DNA of 64,000 bases. It comes from Desulfomonile tiedjei. GTDB lineage: Bacteria > Desulfobacterota > Desulfomonilia > Desulfomonilales > Desulfomonilaceae. Of the stretch, positions 57,902 to 64,000 are shown in pieces. Every line of letters starts with the position of its first letter. Position 1 is the stretch's first letter. Under the pieces are notes generated by a model. It did not search any database. It saw nothing but the letters and a program-made list of their open reading frames with translations, and was not told the DNA's origin. The DNA is taken from the NCBI GenBank assembly GCA_016218715.1, contig JACRDG010000032.1, positions 62,001 to 126,000 of the forward strand, read 5' to 3'. The position numbers were made by a program, and so were the translations under genes.

Positions 57902-58372
57902 ATGGAGAGCCTGAATTTGCTCGATATTACCATACGATACTTCAACGTCATCGTATTCGTTCTATGCGTGCTCTTTGGAATGATTTCTCTGTTCGCCTCC
58001 TGGATTGCCTGGCGTGAGATACACCGCAAGCAGAATATCATTCGCAGCGTGGTCGCCGCGTACAACATCGCGGAAGATACTCTCGAAAAAGGGCGTACCC
58101 CGAGGGGAGATCACGAATTCGATCCTTCCATCGTGCTGACGGTCTTCAACAGCCTGCAAGAAATCCTCAACGCGATCTACGGCGAGGTCACCGGCAAGCC
58201 GATACCCGCACGGGAGGATCGTTCCCACGGGTCGCGGCAACTCCCGGGGATCAAGAGTGTAAGCAGGGTGTGGAAAAGGTCCCAACCTGAGGACCGGCTG
58301 AACATCGATACCGGAGTGCCGACCTTCATAGCAGAGGACAAAGGGGAGCACCAGAGCATCTCCCATCCCTGA
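57902..58372 (+). CDS. Single-pass membrane protein of unknown function
   Basis: 156 residues from ATG 57902, preceded by GGGAAGGGAG. Residues 12-38 form one membrane helix (NVIVFVLCVLFGMISLFASW), then a positively charged soluble part with a helix IVLTVFNSLQEILNAIYGE around residue 77-96. No signal cleavage or cysteines. I do not recognise it. The upstream extension to 57815 is not supported. It precedes pdxS but is separated from it by a repeat. Confidence 0.6.
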   Translation: MESLNLLDITIRYFNVIVFVLCVLFGMISLFASWIAWREIHRKQNIIRSVVAAYNIAEDTLEKGRTPRGDHEFDPSIVLTVFNSLQEILNAIYGEVTGKPIPAREDRSHGSRQLPGIKSVSRVWKRSQPEDRLNIDTGVPTFIAEDKGEHQSISHP

Positions 58373-58390
58373 CCGCGCGCATCTCGAGCT

Positions 58391-58464
58391 GCAATCCAAA
58401 GAAGCTATTTGGGGGGAACTTCTTTACACAAAGAAGTTCCCCCCAAATTACTCTTTGAATTGCG
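58391..58464. repeat. Dispersed repeat family A, copy 4 (best copy)
   Basis: A perfect 19-bp stem, ATTTGGGGGGAACTTCTTT at 58407-58425 and its complement at 58430-58448, closes on the loop ACAC. Imperfect outer arms (GCAATCCAAAGAAG at the left and CTCTTTGAATTGC at the right) extend the palindrome to about 73 bp. It separates the membrane protein gene from pdxS. Confidence 0.8.
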
Positions 58465-58614
58465 AAACGGTACCGGAGAGCTACAAGCCTTTTTCCAATT
58501 TGCCGTGCGCCCCACTATGGGTCTCCAAGATCACGAGCAACGTGGTATACTGTTCTGTGAGATGTCCCTGCGACGGGACACCCGTTTACTACTGACCAAG
58601 TCTGGAGAGGATAG

Positions 58615-59496
58615 ATGGAAACTGGGACTGAAACAGTGAAAAAGGGCCATGCCCAGATGCTGAAAGGTGGAGTGATTATGGATGTGGTCACTCCCGAACA
58701 TGCCCGAATTGCAGAAGACGCAGGGGCTTGCGCAGTAATGGCTCTGGAACGCGTACCTGCGGACATCCGGGCTCAGGGCGGAGTGGCCCGAATGAGCGAT
58801 CCCGACCTCATCCTCGCGATCATGGACGCCGTCACGATTCCGGTAATGGCCAAATGTAGAATCGGGCACTTTGTCGAGGCACAGATACTCGAAGCCATCG
58901 GCGTTGACTATATAGACGAGAGTGAAGTCCTTACCCCGGCGGATGAAGAGCACCATATTGACAAGCAGGCGTTCACGGTCCCCTTTGTCTGCGGTTGCCG
59001 TAACCTGGGCGAAGCTCTCAGAAGGATCGGCGAAGGCGCGGCCATGATCCGTACCAAAGGAGAGGCGGGCACGGGCGATGTGGTGGAGGCCGTGCGTCAC
59101 GCCCGTGCGGTAATGGGGGAAATCCGGCGACTCTCCACCATGAGACCGGACGAGCAGATGGCGTACGCAAAAGAGATCGGTGCGCCGTACCACCTCGTCC
59201 AGGAGACCGCGGCGCTGGGCCGCATGCCGGTGGTGAACTTCGCGGCAGGTGGCGTAGCAACCCCCGCGGATGCGGCCATGATGATGCAGCTCGGCATGGA
59301 CGGAGTCTTTGTCGGTTCAGGCATTTTCAAGAGCGGCAACCCGGCGAAACGGGCCGATGCCATCGTCAAGGCCGTGACACATTATACTGATGCCAAGATA
59401 CTGGCTGAGGTCAGCAAGAATCTCGGGGAGCCGATGGTCGGCATCGGGGTCACCGAACTCCCCCAGAACGCGAGACTTGCCGGCAGGGGCTGGTGA
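58615..59496 (+). CDS. pdxS: Pyridoxal 5'-phosphate synthase subunit PdxS
   Basis: 293 residues. [40 protein letters not shown] and [16 protein letters not shown] are the invariant PdxS sequences, with the catalytic lysine in VMAKCRIGH. It makes PLP from ribose 5-phosphate, glyceraldehyde 3-phosphate and ammonia supplied by PdxT, whose gene follows directly. TATA-like sequence near 58545 may be its promoter. Confidence 0.97.
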   Translation: METGTETVKKGHAQMLKGGVIMDVVTPEHARIAEDAGACAVMALERVPADIRAQGGVARMSDPDLILAIMDAVTIPVMAKCRIGHFVEAQILEAIGVDYIDESEVLTPADEEHHIDKQAFTVPFVCGCRNLGEALRRIGEGAAMIRTKGEAGTGDVVEAVRHARAVMGEIRRLSTMRPDEQMAYAKEIGAPYHLVQETAALGRMPVVNFAAGGVATPADAAMMMQLGMDGVFVGSGIFKSGNPAKRADAIVKAVTHYTDAKILAEVSKNLGEPMVGIGVTELPQNARLAGRGW

Positions 59497-59500
59497 CGTG

Positions 59501-60145
59501 GTGAAGAAGATCGGCGTCTTGGCTCTCCAGGGGGATTTCCAGGAACACGCCGCTGTACTTCGACGACTTGGGGTGGAAGCAGTAGAGGTACGGCTTCCCG
59601 AACACCTGGAAGGGCTTGATGGGATTATACTCCCTGGCGGGGAAAGCACCACCATAGGAAAGCTCGCGCACGAGTACGGACTCCTGGATGCCCTGCGCGG
59701 TAAGGCTGATTCTTTGCCCATGTGGGGAACGTGCGGCGGCCTCGTCTTCATGGCCCGGGAAGTCGGGCATGAGCAGCCTCTTCTGGGCATCATGGACATG
59801 CTCGTCGAGCGCAACGCTTTCGGACGTCAGGTTGACAGCTTCGAGGAAGACCTGGAAATCGCCGGGATCGAAGGCGGCCCGTTCCACGGAGTCTTCATTC
59901 GTGCGCCTGAGGTGAAGTCGGTCGGCCCGAACGTCCGGGTTCTGTGCCGTCTCGCGGACGGTCGCATAGTGGCCGCGCAACAGGGCCGATTGCTGGTAAC
60001 CTCATTCCATCCCGAGTTGACGCGGGACGACCGTTTGCACCGGTACTTCCTCGGCCTTGCAGCCTCCCAGGGCGGTCGGTCGGTCGCGGCAACGCCCTCA
60101 GGGGCAAAAATCTCCCCTCACCTCCCTTTACGAAACAGGGGATAA
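59501..60145 (+). CDS. pdxT: Pyridoxal 5'-phosphate synthase glutaminase subunit PdxT
   Basis: 214 residues with GTG 59501 (GTG 59498 also in frame). [27 protein letters not shown], the nucleophile MWGTCGG and the HPE motif [11 protein letters not shown] identify a class I amidotransferase glutaminase that feeds ammonia to PdxS. The last 25 residues (after [11 protein letters not shown]) extend past the usual PdxT end and run into a palindromic C-rich repeat-like stretch, so they may not be functional. Confidence 0.95.
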   Translation: MKKIGVLALQGDFQEHAAVLRRLGVEAVEVRLPEHLEGLDGIILPGGESTTIGKLAHEYGLLDALRGKADSLPMWGTCGGLVFMAREVGHEQPLLGIMDMLVERNAFGRQVDSFEEDLEIAGIEGGPFHGVFIRAPEVKSVGPNVRVLCRLADGRIVAAQQGRLLVTSFHPELTRDDRLHRYFLGLAASQGGRSVAATPSGAKISPHLPLRNRG

Positions 60146-60190
60146 GAGCTGCCTTTCTCCCCCCTTTTCTCGGGAAAGGCCAGGGGAGTT
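60108..60190. repeat. Intergenic palindrome at the end of pdxT
   Basis: AATCTCCCCTCACCTCCCTT, then AACAGGGGATAAG, then CTCCCCCCTTTTCTCGGG and CCAGGGGAG. CTCCCCT and AGGGGAG at the ends are inverted, with CCC/GGG arms inside. The left part is translated as the tail of PdxT. Similar C-rich short repeats are common between genes; no second copy was seen here. Confidence 0.4.
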
Positions 60191-60253
60191 CATTCGGACA
60201 ATACTTTTGGCAACTGCTCTCAGAGGATGACTCAAACCGGGGTTGCGCCAAGC

Positions 60254-61057
60254 ATGACGAAATTAAGGGCGGTCGTGGAGTACGACGGGACCGACTACCA
60301 CGGCTGGCAGCTACAGAAAGTTCTTCCGACCATACAGGGTGAGTTGGAGTCCGCACTGGGACGTATTCTCAGGACCCCCACGCGGGTCTACGGCGCTGGG
60401 CGGACTGATGCGGGGGTTCACGCACAGGGGCAGGTGGCGCACTTTCTGGCAGACTGGCCGCGCTCCTCGGAGGAACTCCAGCGAGGCTGCAACGCACTCC
60501 TGCCGGCGAGCATCGCGTTACGTGCCCTCGATCGGGCTCCAGAGGATTTTCACGCGAGGCATTCCGCTCGCAACAAGGCTTACACGTACCAGATTCTCAA
60601 CCGTGTGCTTCGGTCGCCATTTCACCGGAGGTACGCGTGGCACCTTCCTGACCCCCTGGATCTTGGGCGCATGCAGGAGGCGGCCGCATTCCTGGAAGGA
60701 ACCCACGATTTTGCCACCTTCGGAGCCCCCACCGACGGAACCCCTTCTACGGTGAGGGAAGTCCTGGAAGCCCGCTGGGAGGCAGGAAACGAAGGGATGT
60801 TGCGTTTTTCGATTCGCGCCACAGGATTCTTGCGGTACATGGTCCGCGCCATCGTGGGGACCCTGGTGCAGGTGGGAAGAAGGAAGATTGCCCCGGAGGA
60901 ACTGCGTTTTGCCCTGGAATCGCGGCAGCGCTCGAGATCCGGCCCCACCGCTCCGCCCCTCGGGCTGTTTCTCATGTCGGTGCACTACGATGATGGAGGC
61001 GCTCCCTTTGCTCTGGAGGAGCCTCGGAGTGAAACATGTCTGAACCTGCCTATCTGA
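60254..61057 (+). CDS. truA: tRNA pseudouridine(38-40) synthase TruA
   Basis: 267 residues. VEYDGTDYHGWQLQ opens TruA; YGAGRTDAGVHAQGQVAHF contains the catalytic aspartate, and FLRYMVRAIVGTLVQVG is the C-terminal family motif. It pseudouridylates the anticodon arm of many tRNAs. ATG 60254 is preferred over 60227, because TruA proteins begin at this point. It overlaps the next gene by 22 bp. Confidence 0.95.
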   Translation: MTKLRAVVEYDGTDYHGWQLQKVLPTIQGELESALGRILRTPTRVYGAGRTDAGVHAQGQVAHFLADWPRSSEELQRGCNALLPASIALRALDRAPEDFHARHSARNKAYTYQILNRVLRSPFHRRYAWHLPDPLDLGRMQEAAAFLEGTHDFATFGAPTDGTPSTVREVLEARWEAGNEGMLRFSIRATGFLRYMVRAIVGTLVQVGRRKIAPEELRFALESRQRSRSGPTAPPLGLFLMSVHYDDGGAPFALEEPRSETCLNLPI

Positions 61058-61968
61058 ATAGTCTGCGGGAGGGGGCCTTGGAGGACAAGGCTCTGAAGGC
61101 TCGTGAACTGCTCAAGGACTGCACGGTCTGCCCCCGCGACTGCCACGTGAACCGGCTCATGGGAGAGACGGGCTTCTGCGGCACCGGCGAACGGGCGATA
61201 GTGTCGTCAGCCAATCCGCACTTTGGTGAAGAATCACCGCTGGTGGGGACCGGCGGGTCGGGTACCATCTTCTTCACATCGTGCAACCTGAAGTGCATTT
61301 TTTGCCAGAATTTCGAGATCAGCCATCTCAATGAAGGGGAGGAAGTGGACACCCCCGTTCTCGGAAAGCTGATGGTCGGACTCCAGCGTCTCGGATGTCA
61401 CAACATCAATTTCGTGACCCCTAGCCACGTGGTCCCGCAGATTCTCGACGCGGTTCATTGGGCCGCACAGAATGGACTCCGGGTCCCCCTCGTGTACAAC
61501 ACCGGCGGGTACGATCTCGTAGAGACCTTGAAATTACTCGAGGGCGTGGTAGACATCTACATGCCCGACATCAAGTTCATGGACCCGACCGTCAGCCAGG
61601 AGCTAATGGCCGCGCCCGACTATCCCGATGTGGTGCGGGCTGCGGTTCGGGAGATGCACCGTCAGGTGGGCGACCTGCAGACGAACGACCAGGGGGTGGC
61701 CACTCGCGGACTCCTCGTCCGGCATCTCGTCATGCCGGATGACCTGGCCGAGACCCGGAAGACGATGCGCTTCCTGGCCACGGAGATTTCCCGGAACACG
61801 TACGTGAATATCATGGACCAGTATCGGCCCTGCGGTCGCGCGTACGAAAGACCGGAAATTGACCGGTCCGTGACCCGAGATGAATGGCTGTGGGCTATCG
61901 ACGTGGCGCGAGAGGAAGGGATCGAGCGGCTCGATCAAAGGGCAGGCTATAGACTGAGATTCGTTTGA
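61036..61968 (+). CDS. PflA-like radical SAM protein
   Basis: 310 residues. N-terminal CTVCPRDCHVNRL and GFCGTG form an extra cysteine cluster, then the radical SAM CxxxCxxC motif in TSCNLKCIFCQNFEIS. INFVTPSHVVPQI and VYNTGGYDLVETL, DIYMPDIKFMD follow. The pattern matches the uncharacterised PflA/AmmeMemoRadiSam-type group seen in many anaerobes. It should cleave SAM reductively; the target protein or substrate is not known. ATG 61036 lies inside truA, so the genes are coupled. Confidence 0.85.
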   Translation: MSEPAYLNSLREGALEDKALKARELLKDCTVCPRDCHVNRLMGETGFCGTGERAIVSSANPHFGEESPLVGTGGSGTIFFTSCNLKCIFCQNFEISHLNEGEEVDTPVLGKLMVGLQRLGCHNINFVTPSHVVPQILDAVHWAAQNGLRVPLVYNTGGYDLVETLKLLEGVVDIYMPDIKFMDPTVSQELMAAPDYPDVVRAAVREMHRQVGDLQTNDQGVATRGLLVRHLVMPDDLAETRKTMRFLATEISRNTYVNIMDQYRPCGRAYERPEIDRSVTRDEWLWAIDVAREEGIERLDQRAGYRLRFV

Positions 61969-61997
61969 TGGTTTAATCGCACTGGAGAGGAAGCTCG

Positions 61998-62465
61998 ATG
62001 CCTGAACTGAACCCCGACTTTGTGAACATCGTCAGCGCACTGACCAACGCCAGCCCTTATTTTCAGTTGCTTTCCATGGAACTGATCGAATTCGACATCG
62101 GCCGGTCTCGGATCGAGATCCCCGTGAATCGCAAGCATCTTCAGCCTTTCGGAAACGTACATGGCGGCGTGTTTTGCAGCATAATCGATGCCGCGGCTTT
62201 CTGGGCTTGCTTTGCCGAAGTGGAAGAGGACGTCGGCATGACGTCGGTCGACCTGAAACTGAACTATCTCGCTCCGAGCGCAGGGGGAAAGCTCATCGCG
62301 ATCGGACGCCGCATCAAGCTGGGAAAAACCTTGGGCCTGGCGGAGGCTCAGGTCATGGACGAGGACAGCAAGGTCCTGGCTCACGGCACGTCAACGCTCA
62401 TGGTGTTGCCTGGCTTGTCGTTCAACCGAGAGGTGGCGCTGCCGCCCAAATTCATTGACTTGTGA
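61998..62465 (+). CDS. PaaI-type hotdog-fold thioesterase
   Basis: 155 residues. The hotdog core is FGNVHGGVFCSIIDAAAFWAC, with the HGG motif of PaaI/YbgC-like acyl-CoA thioesterases, then SVDLKLNYLAPSAGGKLIAIG. It hydrolyses acyl-CoA or related thioesters; aromatic acyl-CoA is typical of the PaaI branch. GGAAGC precedes ATG 61998, 29 bp after the radical SAM gene. Confidence 0.88.
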   Translation: MPELNPDFVNIVSALTNASPYFQLLSMELIEFDIGRSRIEIPVNRKHLQPFGNVHGGVFCSIIDAAAFWACFAEVEEDVGMTSVDLKLNYLAPSAGGKLIAIGRRIKLGKTLGLAEAQVMDEDSKVLAHGTSTLMVLPGLSFNREVALPPKFIDL

Positions 62466-62659
62466 CCGGGCGGATTGCGGGCAACCCGGATTCAGCCAGG
62501 GGTACTCCGTCGGTGGAGAACAAAATGACCGGCAAGATGCCTGTCCCGCCAATACAGCCAGAGAGGTCCCGGTGATGCACGGAGAACGCGTGCCACGGGA
62601 ATACGGCATCGAATTCATGCAAAAGTGTATTTTGTGCACAAGGAAACCGGAGGTTGGCT

Positions 62660-63403
62660 GTGGATGATCTTGTGCTCGACTCCCACGCTCATTGTGGACT
62701 CACGGTACCGTTCCAGGGACTCTGCGCGGAATGGGACACAGGTGAAATAGAAGGTGGGGTCCTCTTTTCGCCGGTCGAAGAGATCTACGACCGCGACGAT
62801 CCGCGTTTCACCGATTCGACCGACTACCAGAAGAGCCGCCGCCGAGTGCATAAGTATCTCCTGGACGTTGCGATGAGGGAACACATCTATCCGTTTTTTT
62901 TCGTGTGGAACGATTTTGCTTCCATCCCCGAGGGTTTCGCGGGGGTCAAATGGCATAGACACCCCAACGAGCCCGACTATCGCTACGACAGCCCGGAGTG
63001 TGCAAGGTTGCTGGAAGAGATCTGTGCGCGACAGCTTCCGGTCGTCCTGGAAGAGGAGTTTTCGAACACTCTGGCATTCATCATGAGAGTCGCCGAGCGG
63101 ACCACCGTGATCATTCCCCACATGGGTGGACTCAGCGGCGGATACGACCGCCTTAAGAGCATCGGGGTCTTCTCAAGCAAGAGCGTGTGGGTGGATACCG
63201 CCCTGGCAGGGGTCTCCGAAATCAGAGACTTTGCCGAGACGTATGGTACGGAGCGCATCCTGTTCGGATCGGACTATCCCTTCGGCAACCCTCCGCAGGA
63301 GAAAGAGAAGATTCTCGACCTTTTCACGGGGAGCGATCGCTCGGCGATCCTTTCGGGCAATCTGCAACGGCTCCTGAGCGTGACGGCAGAGACCGGCGGA
63401 TAG
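62660..63403 (+). CDS. Amidohydrolase-family (TIM-barrel) protein
   Basis: About 247 residues from GTG 62660 (CCGGAGG 6 bp before; TTG 62654 also possible). DSHAHCG gives the first metal-binding HxH; GVKWHRHPN, IIPHMGGLSGG and LFGSDYPFGNPP, containing the last aspartate, complete the amidohydrolase-2 signature. The enzyme may hydrolyse or decarboxylate a small ring compound, as other family members do. No pathway neighbours help. Confidence 0.82.
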   Translation: MDDLVLDSHAHCGLTVPFQGLCAEWDTGEIEGGVLFSPVEEIYDRDDPRFTDSTDYQKSRRRVHKYLLDVAMREHIYPFFFVWNDFASIPEGFAGVKWHRHPNEPDYRYDSPECARLLEEICARQLPVVLEEEFSNTLAFIMRVAERTTVIIPHMGGLSGGYDRLKSIGVFSSKSVWVDTALAGVSEIRDFAETYGTERILFGSDYPFGNPPQEKEKILDLFTGSDRSAILSGNLQRLLSVTAETGG

Positions 63404-63421
63404 ACGCCTCGATACCGCGTC

Positions 63422-63489
63422 GCGATCCAAAGAGTAACGATGGGGGGAACCTATTTGAAAAGAGGTTTCCGCCCGGATTATTTCGTTGA
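63422..63489. repeat. Dispersed repeat family A, copy 5
   Basis: GCGATCCAAAGAGTAACGA, TGGGGGGAACCTATTTG, AAAAGAGGTTTCCGCCCGG, ATTATTTCGTTGAC. It aligns with the whole length of the copy at 58391, including the outer arms. It lies in the 364-bp gap 63404-63767, which otherwise has no supported gene; an additional short palindrome GATAGTACTATC is at 63629-63640. Confidence 0.65.
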
Positions 63490-63767
63490 CTACGAATCGG
63501 TATGCGTGATTCCTGTCCCTCTTCAACTACGGTGCCGAGCAATGAACCGGCGGGTACTCCACCTCTCTTTCACAGTCAATGGGATTCACTCTCGCAAAAG
63601 CTGCTCTTGACGGGACCGCCCGTTATCTGATAGTACTATCAATCCTTGGCTGTGCGGCAGAACGCGGCTTGAGCCGCGGTGGCACGGTCGAGAAGTGCAG
63701 GAAGCCCGCGGAAACTGTAGCCGCGTTTCACGGTTTCACACGCAGATCCCAAAATCGGTTTCCGACG

Positions 63768-63895
63768 GACGTGACCGTGGTCGGTGATCGGTAGAGGGCG
63801 ACCTGGAGTTACTTACCCCGTCAGGTCTGGAAAGAAGCAGCGGAAGTAATCTCGGGGGTCGGCCTTCAACACCGGTCACCGACCGCGGTCGCGTC
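63768..63895 (+). ncRNA. ffs: Signal recognition particle RNA (small bacterial 4.5S type)
   Basis: The conserved apical loop GTCAGGTCTGGAAAGAAGCAGC (first 20 bases of it are 63820-63839) is flanked by the pairing TTACTT/AAGTAA (63809-63814 and 63844-63849). Long outer arms pair GACGTGACCGTGGTCGGTG (63768-63786) with CACCGACCGCGGTCGCGTC (63877-63895) with only G-U wobbles. No Alu domain is present. It scaffolds Ffh for co-translational targeting. Adjacent dnaX is a common neighbour of ffs in bacteria. Confidence 0.9.
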
Positions 63896-63919
63896 CCCTC
63901 TCACGGAAAATCCAGCCGC

Positions 63920-64000
63920 ATGCCGTCCTATCTGGTTCTTGCCCGAAAATACAGACCCACGACCTTCAGTGAAGTGGTCGGCCAGGACCACGTCATCAAG
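63920..64000 (+). CDS. dnaX: DNA polymerase III gamma/tau subunit DnaX (3' truncated by window end)
   Basis: Only 27 codons are visible: MPSYLVLARKYRPTTFSEVV and GQDHVIK, the invariant opening of DnaX, in which LARKYRPxxFxxVVGQ precedes the AAA+ domain. It loads the sliding clamp at the replication fork. It begins 24 bp after the SRP RNA. The remainder lies outside the window. Confidence 0.95.
   Translation, partial: MPSYLVLARKYRPTTFSEVVGQDHVIK

Noticed and set aside
62455-62667. 70-codon frame between the thioesterase and amidohydrolase genes
   Set aside because: It overlaps both neighbours, lacks a ribosome-binding site and has no recognisable content.
17585-63489. CRISPR array made of family A or B repeats
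   Set aside because: Copies are single, far apart and palindromic over their whole length, with no regular spacers and no cas genes.
63600-63767. tRNA or riboswitch upstream of the SRP RNA
   Set aside because: Small GC-rich hairpins exist, but there is no cloverleaf and no conserved riboswitch core that I can recognise.

Overview
The window looks like a chromosomal segment of a strictly anaerobic, GC-rich Desulfobacterota (Deltaproteobacteria) bacterium, probably a sulfate-reducing or syntrophic lineage. The evidence is the mix of heterodisulfide-reductase modules, MetV, NifX/NifB-type Fe-Mo proteins, desulfoferrodoxin, rubrerythrin, several rubredoxins, a rubredoxin:oxygen oxidoreductase and cytochrome bd. 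I cannot name a species from sequence alone. About 65 genes are supported; no tRNA, rRNA, CRISPR array, transposase or integrase was seen.

Layout. (1) 1-4.9 kb: small metal and cofactor proteins (two NifX/NifB-like proteins, a membrane-anchored NifU-N-like protein, an FmdB zinc ribbon, DUF364 and DUF1847 proteins, a degenerate MoaE). (2) 5.0-17.6 kb: a co-directional carbohydrate cassette behind a good sigma70-type promoter: three extended SDRs, a split transketolase, an MDR dehydrogenase, a HAD phosphatase, an APH-fold kinase, four methyltransferases (one TylF-like) and a GT2 glycosyltransferase. It probably makes and transfers an unusual, methylated surface sugar. (3) 17.7-29.1 kb: an exported M1-like peptidase, a large PAS hybrid histidine kinase, two divergent PilZ paralogues, an SbmA/BacA-type ABC transporter, UspA, and a LysR regulator divergent from a C_GCAxxG_C_C protein.

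(4) 29.2-31.4 kb: the most interesting locus. A leftward operon encodes a MerR-HicB fusion, HicA, a CD-NTase (SMODS) nucleotidyltransferase and a two-TM SLATT effector. It reads as a minimal CBASS anti-phage system physically and probably translationally coupled to a HicBA toxin-antitoxin pair. (5) 31.7-45.7 kb: an almost entirely leftward oxygen and redox-stress island: orphan RND adaptor, ferritin-like protein, Tpx, CydAB, HEAT protein, FprA flavo-diiron protein, rubredoxins, flavodoxin, Fe-S flavoprotein, HAO-like octaheme cytochrome, exported peroxiredoxin and thioredoxin, desulfoferrodoxin, rubrerythrin, and a Fur/PerR regulator with a palindromic operator just upstream.

(6) 46-52 kb: adenine deaminase with an MTA-phosphorylase-type enzyme (purine salvage), a secreted four-repeat protein of unknown function, and an alcohol dehydrogenase. 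(7) 52.0-57.6 kb: metV, hdrA, an hdrA/QmoB-like protein with an MvhD domain, hdrC, hdrB and a GcvH-like lipoyl protein, a plausible electron-bifurcating or confurcating module linked to C1 metabolism. (8) 57.9-64 kb: pdxST, truA, a PflA-like radical SAM protein, a hotdog thioesterase, an amidohydrolase, the small SRP RNA and the start of dnaX.

Two families of dispersed short palindromes (about 73 bp and about 54 bp, five and four copies found by eye) sit between genes across the window, with single copies of two other repeat types.
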